From Sharpea porci (GTDB lineage Bacteria; Bacillota_I; Bacilli_A; Erysipelotrichales; Coprobacillaceae), in contig NZ_VUNM01000007.1 in NCBI RefSeq assembly GCF_009695655.1, positions 1 to 64,000 of the forward strand: a stretch of DNA of 64,000 nt. Reading direction: 5' to 3'. Both the position numbers and the translations under genes were made by a program. Below are positions 1-8,881 of the stretch, one piece after another (position 1 is the first letter of the stretch; each line of letters starts with the position of its first letter). The notes under the pieces were generated by a model that was not told the DNA's origin, did no database searches, and saw only the letters and a program-made list of their open reading frames with translations.

Positions 1-301
1 GTATATACCGCCAGTAAACCATCCTTGGAGACAGAACAGCTGGAAGTTATATTCTTCTTCAATCAAAGCTCATTTATATGGTGCTCATAATTAAAAATAT
101 TCAGGACATTTTCAAATTCGCTTGACACAGCGTATATCCTGATTCAAATAAGAATTGAAATACCATATATATTTGTTTATGCCCCCAAAATCAATAATAT
201 CCCATGGAAATTAAGAAAAGGTATAAACAAAACGATTAGAACAACAGTTTTTATAGTAGAGTTAAGTAGCTTCGTATTTTTATCCTTAAAATCAATTCAC
301 T
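1..301. other. Left edge, no confident gene
   Basis: I see no confident gene here. On the minus strand, the first ~70 bases keep an open frame that leaves the window at base 1. It begins after a stop near position 80 and has no convincing ribosome site, so it may be the tail of a remnant. The rest is AT-rich and downstream of the minus-strand gene that ends at 302. Confidence 0.3.
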
Positions 302-787
302 TTATATGAAAGGCAACATTATTTCTTTGAGTTTTGTTATTGCTTCATTTTTTTGCTTTGTATTGTAGCTTTTTGTAGAAGAATACAAAAGATCAACAAT
401 CGCCTTTAATAACTCAGCAGAACTTATAGTATCAATGGATTTTTGGGGAGTTTTTACTATTTCAATTAACTCGGTTCTGAATAAGGTGTGATTGTATATT
501 AAAGAGTCTAATAAGGAACTCTCTTTATCAAGTCGGATAAGTTCTCTACTATATGCGGACAAGGTTCGGGTTGGAGATGATAATTCAGTAGCAGATGACA
601 AAATCAAGTCAATTTGGTTCTCTGTAATTTGCTCAATTATAATCTTTTTTTTGGATCTTCTGAAATTTACTCCGGAATTACAATTATTAGCTGCAAGTGT
701 AAATATTCTATAATTATCCTCCAAATATTTGAAGTCAACACTCGTTTTTCGATTGGCAGGAGTTAAAGTAAACTTATATGTATGCAT
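302..787 (-). CDS. Hypothetical protein, 161 aa
   Basis: A complete 161-residue reading frame with an ATG start preceded by an AAAGGA ribosome site at good spacing. The protein is soluble-looking and charged, with no signal peptide or membrane segment. A lysine/arginine-rich patch (RRSKKK) lies near residue 45 and the second half looks helical. I do not recognise a family. It lies alone and points away from the strong promoter at 881-909, at the edge of a decaying accessory island, so it is probably a mobile-element cargo gene. Function unknown. Confidence 0.55.
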   Translation of the reverse strand: MHTYKFTLTPANRKTSVDFKYLEDNYRIFTLAANNCNSGVNFRRSKKKIIIEQITENQIDLILSSATELSSPTRTLSAYSRELIRLDKESSLLDSLIYNHTLFRTELIEIVKTPQKSIDTISSAELLKAIVDLLYSSTKSYNTKQKNEAITKLKEIMLPFI

Positions 788-880
788 AAATATCTATCCT
801 TTCTTTAATTTGTACTTATATTTTATAGTACGAAATGCAAAAAAATCAATAGTGTTAGCGTGGAATTCACAAAAACTCTA

Positions 881-909
881 TTGACAAATCAACAATCGCA
901 AATTATAAT
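881..909 (+). promoter_or_regulatory. Consensus sigma-A promoter
   Basis: TTGACA (881-886) and TATAAT (904-909) are separated by exactly 17 bases, a perfect match to the housekeeping promoter consensus. Transcription would start near 916, about 50 bases ahead of the 69-aa gene at 967. Confidence 0.8.
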
Positions 910-966
910 AAAAATACGGTCATTGGTTATTAAATTCTATAATATTTTGAGAAAGACGGTGAATTT

Positions 967-1176
967 ATGTTTAATTTTGAATTAGGTAATGCTTTATTTG
1001 CCAATGGTGGTGAATCATATACATATAGCTACCTTCGCTCTTGGCTTATGGGAACACTGGGACTCTCTGCACGCCAGGCTGCAGGAACTATAGGTGCAGG
1101 CGTTAGATATGGTTACATCATGGTAGCAACATACGCTGAGAATTCTGCGTTAAGAGAAGCAGTTTTTACAAGGTAA
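967..1176 (+). CDS. Small hypothetical protein, 69 aa
   Basis: A 69-residue protein directly downstream of a perfect sigma-A promoter and a GGTGAA ribosome site. The sequence is rich in Gly, Ala, Ser and Tyr (motifs NGGESYTYSYLRSW and LSARQAAGTIGAGVRYG) with no charged cluster and no clear transmembrane helix. I do not recognise the family. A GC-rich hairpin follows it, then the EEP-like gene at 1238. The strong promoter argues that it is expressed, perhaps as the first cistron of a short operon. Function unknown. Confidence 0.55.
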   Translation: MFNFELGNALFANGGESYTYSYLRSWLMGTLGLSARQAAGTIGAGVRYGYIMVATYAENSALREAVFTR

Positions 1177-1184
1177 ATATAGTC

Positions 1185-1208
1185 GCCAAGGGGCGATTTC
1201 CCCTTGGC
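1185..1208 (+). other. GC-rich intercistronic hairpin
   Basis: GCCAAGGGG (1185-1193) and CCCCTTGGC (1200-1208) form a perfect 9-bp stem with a 6-base loop. No U-tract follows, so it is more likely an mRNA processing or stability element, or a partial attenuator, than a classical terminator. Confidence 0.5.
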
Positions 1209-1237
1209 AACCCCAATACATATAGGAGAATAATAAA

Positions 1238-1981
1238 ATGAAAATCAAAATTGTGGAGACATCGTTAAATCTAAGAATTGAACGAGGAAAAAGAAAAGAA
1301 GATTATTTAATTTCACAAAACATCGCGAAGAAGCAACTATCTATAGCGGATACTGATATATATACCAACGTCGAATTTATGGATTGCGACAATTCTGATT
1401 ATCTAAAAACATTTGCAGATTCAGGATACAATGGTTTTACATCTTTAGATGAAAAAGGCAGAGGAATTCTTTGTGAAATTAAAAAAGAATATGTTGTTAA
1501 GAAAATATGCGAAATGACAGAACCTCATATGTTGCACTTACGTGTAGAAAAAGGAGACGAATATATTGACTTAATCACAGTTCGACTATTGGTTGCAGGA
1601 GGTAATGATGCAGATTTTAAGGATAGAAAAAAACAGTGGGATAGGGTGCTAAGTTATATTGAAAACCTGTCAGATAAATCCCGTCTTGTGTTAACTGGCG
1701 ACTTTAATCACGGAGTAATAAGTAATGATATTAACGGATATCGCAATAGACCAAGACAATATTTTAACTATCAAATGGTCGTAAATGATCTTAAAAATAA
1801 AAACATTATTTTGTATCCAATGGAAGGTAACAGTTATCGTGGTTATATGAAAATAGATCATATTGCTACAGGTGAAAAAATATTAGTAGAAGCTGCTGTG
1901 TATGATGATGTTTTTGATAATACAGAAATAATAGGAATTCCCGATCACAGTTGTATTGTTGCCAATATCAAATGTGCTTAA
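1238..1981 (+). CDS. EEP-type (endonuclease/exonuclease/phosphatase-like) protein
   Basis: A 247-aa protein starting at an ATG after AGGAGA. Its second half carries hallmarks of the endonuclease/exonuclease/phosphatase fold: LTGDFNHG near residues 152-159 (the GDxN core), KIDHI near 208 and a terminal PDHSCI near 237-242 (the catalytic Asp-His pair). The N-terminal third is divergent from well-known members and the classic early metal-binding Glu is not obvious. Family members cleave phosphodiester or phosphomonoester bonds in nucleic acids or lipids; the substrate here is unknown. It lies in an accessory island, follows the 69-aa gene and may share its promoter. Confidence 0.65.
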   Translation: MKIKIVETSLNLRIERGKRKEDYLISQNIAKKQLSIADTDIYTNVEFMDCDNSDYLKTFADSGYNGFTSLDEKGRGILCEIKKEYVVKKICEMTEPHMLHLRVEKGDEYIDLITVRLLVAGGNDADFKDRKKQWDRVLSYIENLSDKSRLVLTGDFNHGVISNDINGYRNRPRQYFNYQMVVNDLKNKNIILYPMEGNSYRGYMKIDHIATGEKILVEAAVYDDVFDNTEIIGIPDHSCIVANIKCA

Positions 1982-1992
1982 ATGTGATTAAA

Positions 1993-2327
1993 ATGAAAAA
2001 TCACAAAACCATAGCCGTCGATTTTGATGGCACGCTCAGTTTTGGCCGATGGCCTAAAGTTGGTCAACTCAGCACAGATCTTATTAACTTTTTAAAAAGA
2101 TGGAGAAACAAAGGAAACAAGCTAATCATTTAGACTTGCCGTACCGGACAAGCCCTTGAGGTGGCTTTTAAATGGGGTGAGCAACAAGGGGTGTGTTTCG
2201 ATGCAATCAACGATAATTTGCAGGAATACATAGAACTATACGGTGGCAATTCTCAAAAATTTGTTGTGATTATTATATTGATGATAAAAGCATTCCTCTT
2301 TTTGAATTACAACGTATAAGAAACTGA
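1993..2327 (+). pseudogene. HAD-family hydrolase, broken
   Basis: The N-terminus AVDFDGTLSFGRWP has the HAD motif I (DxDGT). The frame is broken by an in-frame TAG at 2131-2133, just where a Trp codon would give the usual WTCRTG segment. After the stop, homologous sequence continues in the same frame and then shifts by one base near 2260, where CDYYIDDKSIPL (the HAD motif with paired Asp) becomes readable up to a stop at 2325-2327. The gene therefore carries one nonsense mutation and one frameshift. Family members of this small size are common on phages and integrative elements. Confidence 0.75.
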
Positions 2328-2344
2328 CCAAAGGTGTGATATGT

Positions 2345-2891
2345 ATGAATAAGTTACAAGTCGAAGCAAGATTAAAGCAATACTTAAAATCCCATTTCAT
2401 TAATTTTGAGGTAGATATTGATAATGGTGTTCCTCGATACACTGTGATTTTTCAAGGATACGATAGTGCTCCAAACAGGGCTATAGAATCCCGTATTTGG
2501 TTATATAACGACGAAATTGAGGTAAGAACCTACTCCCCCCCATGTAGCGACGGAATGATGCGAAGATCATAGCAAAAACATACCTATGTTAATGAGATTA
2601 TTTAATTATATAAATGCGACGGGTTGGCTTAAATCATCCGATGGTGCTGGCGGCATGTTATATTAGCATCACCACCTACATACACCAAGAATTTATATGA
2701 CTGAGTATGATTGTTTTGATATTACCTTAACAATCGTTATTTGTTACGATTTATATGAAGTAGCTCCACTCGAAACAGAAGATTCCGTTACAGCTTATTG
2801 TCCGGAACTATTAGCGGATTTGAGTCCTGCAATATTTGGTTTATTCTTCTACCTGATTGATTTTGAACCGCTAAACAATACATTCAATTAA
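2345..2891 (+). pseudogene. Mobile-element hypothetical protein, frameshifted
   Basis: Starts at ATG 2345 after AAAGGTG. The first 75 codons read normally (VDIDNGVPRYTVIFQGYD), then the frame stops at 2572. The continuation lies in other frames: a stretch with SSDGAGG near 2640, and an open frame from about 2697 to 2891 reading APLETEDSVTAYCPELLADL. This looks like one ancestral protein of roughly 180 aa broken by frameshifts. I recognise the general look of an accessory-element protein but not its function. Confidence 0.6.
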
Positions 2892-2922
2892 ATGTTCTCA
2901 AGAATAAATACGGAGGGATTAT

Positions 2923-3864
2923 ATGGCCAATCAACCAATAAACAACGATGTTCTTGCTAAAATAACCGTAACTCTTGTTATAGGTGCTACAGCATCCGGT
3001 AAGACAACCTTTATTCAGAATCATTTTTCTAACAAGAGAAATACCGTGATATTGAATGTGTATGATTATCAACAAGCCGCCTATAAAGAGGCTGGATTCG
3101 GTAAGCATATCCCGTTTGGACAAGAATTCAAGTGTTTATACAAAGCGAATGAAAATCTATTGCTAGATATTATCGACACCTTACAAAATGGCAAAAACGT
3201 AGTTGTCGAACAGACTTTATATAAAGCAAAACGCAGAATTGGATACATAGATGTTATCAGAAACACATTTAAAAATATTAAGATTGAAGTTTATGTGATG
3301 TGCCCTAGTGACTCGGTTTGGGAAACATATGTTACGGAAAGAAGATTGGCACACTCTTTTCAGCAACTTAAAACCGAAGCCGAACAAATAGAATTTCCAA
3401 ATCCAATCGAAGGATTTGATTCCATTTACGAGGTTGTCGATGATGTTATTAAATTAAGGATGGATGAGCCTAAACCTGAAATTGTTGAACCGGCTCGAAA
3501 AGAAATACTTGAAGATGCTGAAGAATTGCGCAAAGAGAATGAAAAAATAAAAGCCAAGGCAGATTTGCTTGAAAGCATGAATTCACGACCATTTTGGCAT
3601 TATTGTGAGGTGTGTGGCACAAAACTTTACTGCACAGCTCAAGAAGCTTTTGATGCCGGTTGGGACTACCCGCCACAAATTGGTACGTTCGGATTATTAG
3701 GACCTCGCACTTGTGGAAAGTGTAGTATAACCGATACTTTGTGGTGGAAAGTCCAACAACAAGGGCTACCTATTGTTATTGAAAAAGACTTGACCGCAGA
3801 AGAACTAAAAACTTGGCGAAGAATAAAAAAGGAGCCTGAAAGTTTGCTTGAGGAAGAAAAATAA
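2923..3864 (+). CDS. P-loop kinase-like protein with Cys-rich tail
   Basis: A 313-aa protein with an ATG start after GGAGGG. Residues ~18-30 (VIGATASGKTTFI) form a Walker A P-loop of the nucleotide-kinase/zeta-toxin superfamily, and the N-terminal ~170 residues fit such a fold (VVEQTLYKAKRR may be a lid or Walker B-like segment). A charged helix around 185-220 links to a C-terminal zinc-finger-like part with a CEVCGTKLYC motif and a CGKC motif. The gene appears intact among broken neighbours. It could phosphorylate a small molecule, a nucleic-acid end or a nucleotide sugar; the substrate cannot be told from sequence. No partner antitoxin is evident. Confidence 0.6.
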   Translation: MANQPINNDVLAKITVTLVIGATASGKTTFIQNHFSNKRNTVILNVYDYQQAAYKEAGFGKHIPFGQEFKCLYKANENLLLDIIDTLQNGKNVVVEQTLYKAKRRIGYIDVIRNTFKNIKIEVYVMCPSDSVWETYVTERRLAHSFQQLKTEAEQIEFPNPIEGFDSIYEVVDDVIKLRMDEPKPEIVEPARKEILEDAEELRKENEKIKAKADLLESMNSRPFWHYCEVCGTKLYCTAQEAFDAGWDYPPQIGTFGLLGPRTCGKCSITDTLWWKVQQQGLPIVIEKDLTAEELKTWRRIKKEPESLLEEEK

Positions 3865-3890
3865 TATGAAATAAAGCGGAAGGTGACAAA

Positions 3891-4394
3891 ATGATAGTTG
3901 CAGGTTATTCAAGTGTAGGCAAAACAACTTTTGCAAAAGCGCATCAAAATATCATTGATCTACACGTTATGCCTTACAAATATTCTAATTTAAGTGAACT
4001 AAACAACAAATATTATGACGAAAGCATTAAAGCAGCTCCTGAACTGATTTTAAATATCGATTGGAGATATGATTATTACGATAAATTAATATCACTCGAT
4101 AAATCTGAACCCAACAAAATAATTGTAATTCCAACTGATATTCAAATAATGAATTGGCTTGAGTGTGATTAAATACCATTTACACTTGTTTTCCAATCGT
4201 ATGAATTAAAGGAAGAATATAGAAACAAATATTTAAAACGTGGAAACACGAAGGATTTTATTGATGTGTTTATAAGTGGTTGGGATTATTGGATTGGAAT
4301 GTTTAAGCAACAAAAGGGATGTGAGAAAAATGAACTTAAAACATGCGAATATCTATCGGATGTCATAATTTTCAATGGGATGTGTGATATTTGA
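3891..4394 (+). pseudogene. P-loop kinase-like gene with in-frame stop
   Basis: Begins with an intact P-loop (GYSSVGKTTFAK) after a good ribosome site. The frame is interrupted by TAA at 4170-4172, after which the same frame continues for 73 codons as recognisably coding sequence (TLVFQSYELKEEYRNKYL, FIDVFISGWDYW) to a stop at 4392-4394. The simplest reading is a single nonsense mutation in a protein of ~165 aa, probably a small nucleotide-kinase-like protein related in fold to its upstream neighbour. A truncated 93-aa product could still be made. Confidence 0.7.
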
Positions 4395-4767
4395 GATAAT
4401 TGATTCAAATTATACACGAAACATATATGAGGAAATAGGATTTAAATTGATGGATTTTCGACAAGTAACACTGATTTGGAATAAACCCAACACCACTCGT
4501 CAGGGGCGACTTTTTACCTTGACTGAATTGGCAATTAAAACCGACGATGTTGTTTTAAGATTCCAAATTGGTGAACGAATAGTCTATGAAGAAAAAGTAA
4601 TGAAACAATTTGAATACGATTCGTGTGGTGAAACGCTCTATGTCGTGTTTGATGGCGAAGATCATTATGCTTGCGGATATTTTCGAAAATATGAAACAGC
4701 TCTTACTTATGCCAAGAATTACATTATTAAAGAAAAAACTCGGTGTGTAATAGAAAAGAATTATTGA
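4375..4767 (+). CDS. Hypothetical protein, 130 aa, possibly remnant
   Basis: A 130-codon open frame that starts inside the tail of the preceding broken gene in another frame and has no clear ribosome site. The composition looks coding (ETLYVVFDGEDHYACGYF), but the start may be an accident of frameshift, so it could be the 3' part of a longer decayed gene. No known domain, signal peptide or membrane segment. Low confidence that it is expressed as drawn. Confidence 0.35.
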   Translation: MGCVIFEIIDSNYTRNIYEEIGFKLMDFRQVTLIWNKPNTTRQGRLFTLTELAIKTDDVVLRFQIGERIVYEEKVMKQFEYDSCGETLYVVFDGEDHYACGYFRKYETALTYAKNYIIKEKTRCVIEKNY

Positions 4768-4800
4768 TGGTGACACCATTCCTTTGGTTAAATCAAGTAT

Positions 4801-5416
4801 CGTTTAAATCCAAATCTTTCAACAGAAAAACAAGAAAAATTGGTTGAATATAGCGGAGAAGCTACTACTTGTTTACATTTGGATGAAAAAGCTAATATTA
4901 CAAATTTGTGATCTAATGAATTAGACGATAACGAATCGGACAAGGTTGATGAGTTTCGTAAAGATCGATTTGAATATCAATTTTTAGCATTGCCCTATAT
5001 TCATCACGAAGGGCTTCCCGTTAGGTATATTCCTACCGGTGAATATGGAATTATCGAAACTACTATGGATGAGTGGAATTGCTTCTTGGAAGAGTTAACA
5101 ATGGACTCTATGTTGATTTTTCCGACACAGCTATTACGGTGGATTTTTAACAGAAAAAGGCTATTGGTCGCATCAACATTGCAATCCGATATATCTTGAA
5201 GTAGAAATGCCTGAAATGGATATTGAAAATGAAAAGCAATGTGTTTTTTGCCGTGCTATAGATGCAATGAGTGACTATATGGATGGGTATAAAGATGAAG
5301 CGCAGGATAAACTCGTATTAAGAACATCAAGTGAGTATGGTATTATCTGTGAAAAGCCAATCGTTGCTGAACAGAGTGCCAAAAACGCAAAACAAATTAA
5401 AGATATTTTATGGTGA
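4801..5416 (+). pseudogene. Mobile-element hypothetical protein, multiply broken
   Basis: Coding-like sequence runs across frames. From 4801 it reads NPNLSTEKQEKLVEYSG and continues past a TGA near 4909 into LPYIHHEGLPVRYIPTGEYG. After about 5090 the sense sequence jumps frame (YVDFSDTA), then again into GYWSHQHCNPIYLEVE, which joins the frame from 5207 to the stop at 5416 (SDYMDGYKDEAQDKLVLRT). At least two frameshifts and one nonsense codon are needed to reconstruct one ~200-aa protein. The function of the parent family is unknown to me. Confidence 0.65.
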
Positions 5417-5447
5417 CACTTTTAATTAATTGGCGAGGTGATTTGTT

Positions 5448-5927
5448 TTGACATTGTATGAATTATTAAAGAAAGTATCTTTTATTTTAGCAAAAAGCAA
5501 TGCAGATGAATTGTTTGAATATATAATTCACTCTATGGATTATAATGGTGGATTTCTTCGATCGAGATATTGCTATTGGGAGAAAATATTATCTGATTTT
5601 GAATGCGGGAGTGATCTAAAAACTATTCTTGTAACTTTAAGATCACCATTTGACTTTTGTAATTCTACCCAATATTACGAAGAAGGTGATTTTACCAACT
5701 CAACTTTTACATTATTAAAAATGCAGATTTTTCTTTACGATTTATCAAATAAGGAGCATTTGGAACAGGAAATAATGTGGAGTTGCGGTGTGGGTTTTAG
5801 TTATCCAATAAAAGTTGATCTAATTAATGAAAGTTTTGAGATACTTCCGGCAATGAATTTGAGTGCTAAAATAGAGACTAAAAATAAAGCAAAAAGGAAG
5901 AAAAGAAATGTTGAAAATAAAATTTAG
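5448..5927 (+). CDS. Hypothetical protein, 159 aa
   Basis: An intact 159-codon gene. The start is probably TTG at 5448, seven bases after GAGGTG. The protein is soluble, acidic in the first half and ends in a very basic tail (KNKAKRKKRN) that could bind nucleic acid. No recognised domain. It is flanked by broken genes on both sides, so its integrity is either recent luck or selection. Confidence 0.5.
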   Translation: MTLYELLKKVSFILAKSNADELFEYIIHSMDYNGGFLRSRYCYWEKILSDFECGSDLKTILVTLRSPFDFCNSTQYYEEGDFTNSTFTLLKMQIFLYDLSNKEHLEQEIMWSCGVGFSYPIKVDLINESFEILPAMNLSAKIETKNKAKRKKRNVENKI

Positions 5928-5935
5928 ATAATTAC

Positions 5936-6271
5936 GAGAACGATTGTCTACTCTGACCGTATTTCAATTTGTCATAAGGAAACGTTACAGTATAAAAATT
6001 TTATTACAATAAAAGATGTACTTGACTCGTATGATGATTTAACCGTTTAACGTATAGTGATCATTGAAAGTGAGTTTTATAAAATTACTGATTTTGAATA
6101 TTCTGCCGAAGGGAAAGTGAAAATTTAGTATTGCTTTCTTGTGTAGAGATGCCGCAGGATGATTTACAAGAAGATGCACATAACGATAAGATAGGTATAG
6201 GAAGTATTTTAAAATCGTTGGAGAAGACAATGTTGGAAGTATAAAAGATATTCTGATAGGGAACAACTCTC
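5936..6271 (+). pseudogene. Degenerate accessory-gene remnant
   Basis: Coding-like fragments scattered over frames: DRISICHKETLQYKN, then VLDSYDDLTV followed by a stop near 6050, then IVIIESEFYKITDFEY, another stop near 6128, and finally QDDLQEDAHNDKIGIG. Read together they suggest one small (~110 aa) protein of an integrative element, now dead. No function assigned. Confidence 0.45.
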
Positions 6272-6395
6272 AGTAAGCGTTTTTTTTAAGTTTCGAAATA
6301 TAATCCCCAAAATGGGATTTAAACAGTCTCACTAGACGACCTCGTTCTTGAATCTAGGCTACAATAGTTTTAGATGGTCAAGGAGGCACTATACC

Positions 6396-7271
6396 ATGAA
6401 GAACAGATTACACCAGCACGCAAAAGCCAAGCCTAGAAAGGACTCGCTTGTTGATTTCATTAGAAGATTCTCTGATGAGGACAGGCAGGTTGAGTTCTTC
6501 ATTTCAGTCAAGTTCCCTAAAGAATTCGTATATGACTGTTGCGAATGCCATGAGTATTATCTCATCAAGAATGGATACATCCTTTAATGCAAGGAATGCG
6601 GCAAGCAGCATACCCTGCTTGGTGGAACTATCCTTGATAACTCCAACCTTACGCTCTCCAGATCCTTACTGCTCTCTATCTCTTTTTCACAAGCAGCAGA
6701 GGACTGAGTGCGCCTGATCTAGCCAACAGCATTTATGTCTATGTAAAGACAGCCCGAAGATACCTGAGAAAGTTCAGGATCCTTATGTCTGAAAGCAACA
6801 ACGAGAAGAAACGTGAATTAATGTTCTATGAGGCTGATATCATTGAGGTTGGCGGAAGAAATCCTCGCGGTAAGCGCGGAAAAGGCTCTGAAAACAAGCA
6901 GCAGGTGCTGATGGTTCTTTCCGCTGGTGAAGACAACAAGCATCCCAGGTACATGAAGCTTCATGTGGATGAAGGATTACGTGAATCTTGAGAACTCGAG
7001 AGTTGACTACCATGATGGAAACTACAAGATGAAGTGGCTCAATATTATAGCCAGCAACTTTTAGAACAACATCAAGAACATCTACAAGAGCGTATGCAAG
7101 AGAGACCTTCCTCTGCTTCTGGCTGAGCAGGAGTACAGGTTCAACCACAGATATACAGGAAGACACTTCATGGAGAAGATAGCGAAGTGCATCAGGAAGT
7201 TCATGCCAATGACCAATCAGGCTATCGGCAAGGCTCTTAATAGATATAATGCTAGGTTCGTCCTTATATAG
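6396..7271 (+). pseudogene. IS1595-type transposase, dead
   Basis: Starts at ATG 6396 after AAGGAGG. The N-terminus has a zinc-ribbon arrangement (CCECHEYYLIKNGY, then CKECGKQHTLLGGTILDN) typical of the IS1595 family. There is a stop at 6585-6587 between the two Cys pairs, a frameshift near 6700, missing sequence around 6985-7010 where the central DDE part should be, and another stop near 7060. The C-terminal end is still readable (EYRFNHRYTG). The element cannot encode an active transposase. It is visibly more GC-rich than the flanking island. I could not define terminal inverted repeats. Confidence 0.7.
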
Positions 7272-7357
7272 AGGTTAACTGAGAGAAGTTTCCTATCAGA
7301 TATCTTTTAAAGATAGATGATATGAGGAATTAATAGAAATACCAATATATATGTAAA

Positions 7358-7377
7358 AGGATGTCAAGTGACATCCT
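7358..7377 (-). terminator. Rho-independent terminator
   Basis: AGGATGTC/GACATCCT stem with a 4-base loop, followed on the minus strand by TTTT. It sits just past the stop of the DUF815 ATPase. Confidence 0.75.
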
Positions 7378-7381
7378 GTAT

Positions 7382-8695
7382 TTAGCTTCTGTTTTTACCG
7401 ACAAGATAATTGATGAATTGCTGTGCAGTTCTGCCAGAGAAACCACCATGGGCAATTTCCCATTTATTGGCTTCTTGCTTAAGTTCGTTTTCACTTAATG
7501 TGATTTCTGGATACTTTTTAGCAAGCGTGTTGACGATGTTTTCATATTCTTTCTTATTTGGCTTGAAATAGCCAATAGAACATCCAAAACGGGCAGCTAA
7601 TGAAAGCTTTTCTTGTACTGTATCATTTCTATGTAAATCATCATCTTCGCTTTCAAGATTACGATCATTCCAGCTTTCACGAACTAAGTGACGACGGTTA
7701 CTTGTGGCATAGATCAGGACATTGTCTGGCTTCGTCTCAAGACCACCTTCAATAACTGCCTTCAAATATTTATATTCATATTCACCTTCATCAAAAGAAA
7801 GATCATCCATAAAGATAATAAAACGATAATTTCTATTTTTTATTTCATTGATGACTTTCGAAAGATGAACAAAATCCTGCTTATAAACTTCAATCATACG
7901 TAAACCACGATCATAATATTCATTCATAATCGCTTTGACTGAAGTTGACTTACCAGTACCAGCATCACCATAGAGAAGCACATTATTCGCTAATCGACCT
8001 TCAATAAATGCTTCTGTATTTTCGACAAGCTTCTTTTTCTGTATTTCATAACCAACTAAGTCATCAAGGACCATTGTGCCTGTTGCCGTGATAGGTTCAA
8101 GAACAGAATCACTCTCTTCTGTAATGCGAACACGAAAAGCTTTATTTAAGCCAAGCTTACCCACACCATAATCCTTATAGAATGTTGTTACGACATTGTA
8201 TAATTCATCATCAGTTGTGGTCTTTTCAATTTGTGAAGAAAGGGCAATGACTTTCTCACTGACAGATTTATTAAAAATACGTTCCTTCTTAGTCAAGGCA
8301 TGATAGTTTTCAATAATCGTAAAACAATTCAAATCTAAAGCTTCTTCCAATCTTGAAAAATCATAATCAAAGAGTTCTTTAAAAATATGTAAATCATTCT
8401 TCGCAAAGAGATTCACCGAACCTTCATTCGCACCAACCTTCTCGCTGACAAGTGAAAAAGGAACTTCCGTACTGGCTAGTAAATAAGCTAAGTAATTATG
8501 CCAGAGGTTGTGGTCAAAGCCATATTTTGTGGATAATTCGAGTAAGCGATTGATTTCATCAAGAATACGTCCACGTAAATCTTCTTTTTCATAATGCCCT
8601 TGGTCGAATTCATGACAGATCTCGGAAAGTTGATAAAGAATGCTTTGTTTATCTATTGAACGATAGACAATAAGCTTGGATGTAAGTCTATACAT
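7382..8695 (-). CDS. DUF815-family AAA-like ATPase
   Basis: A 437-aa cytosolic ATPase. Residues ~200-437 match the DUF815 family: Walker [11 protein letters not shown], Walker B-like [10 protein letters not shown], sensor-like [10 protein letters not shown], and a C-terminal helical part with [11 protein letters not shown]. The N-terminal ~200 residues are helical and specific to this subgroup. DUF815 proteins are widely conserved in bacteria and thought to be AAA-like ATPases of unknown biological role. The gene stands alone, divergent from the diguanylate cyclase gene and with its own terminator. Length is normal and all nucleotide-binding motifs are intact. Confidence 0.85.
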   Translation of the reverse strand: MYRLTSKLIVYRSIDKQSILYQLSEICHEFDQGHYEKEDLRGRILDEINRLLELSTKYGFDHNLWHNYLAYLLASTEVPFSLVSEKVGANEGSVNLFAKNDLHIFKELFDYDFSRLEEALDLNCFTIIENYHALTKKERIFNKSVSEKVIALSSQIEKTTTDDELYNVVTTFYKDYGVGKLGLNKAFRVRITEESDSVLEPITATGTMVLDDLVGYEIQKKKLVENTEAFIEGRLANNVLLYGDAGTGKSTSVKAIMNEYYDRGLRMIEVYKQDFVHLSKVINEIKNRNYRFIIFMDDLSFDEGEYEYKYLKAVIEGGLETKPDNVLIYATSNRRHLVRESWNDRNLESEDDDLHRNDTVQEKLSLAARFGCSIGYFKPNKKEYENIVNTLAKKYPEITLSENELKQEANKWEIAHGGFSGRTAQQFINYLVGKNRS

Positions 8696-8835
8696 AGTGA
8701 TGCCTTCTTTCTTTTTTTTCTTATTTTACTGACTTAAATCCTATTTGTCTATATGACAAGTATGGATATTTTGGCTTGTTTATTTGGAAAATAAGAATGA
8801 ATAAAGATATATTTACGCTTTCTCGTAAAATCTAC

Positions 8836-8862
8836 TTGTGATGTCATAGAATGTGATATAAT
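8836..8862 (+). promoter_or_regulatory. Extended -10 promoter
   Basis: TGATATAAT (TG extension plus a perfect -10, hexamer 8857-8862) with a weak upstream TTGTGA (8836-8841). It lies 20 bases before the diguanylate cyclase start, so the leader is very short. Confidence 0.5.
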
Positions 8863-8881
8863 GACGACAAGGGAGAAATCT

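Noticed and set aside
6840-7166. 108-codon minus-strand frame in the dead IS1595 transposase
   Set aside because: Antisense; the plus strand carries recognisable transposase segments.
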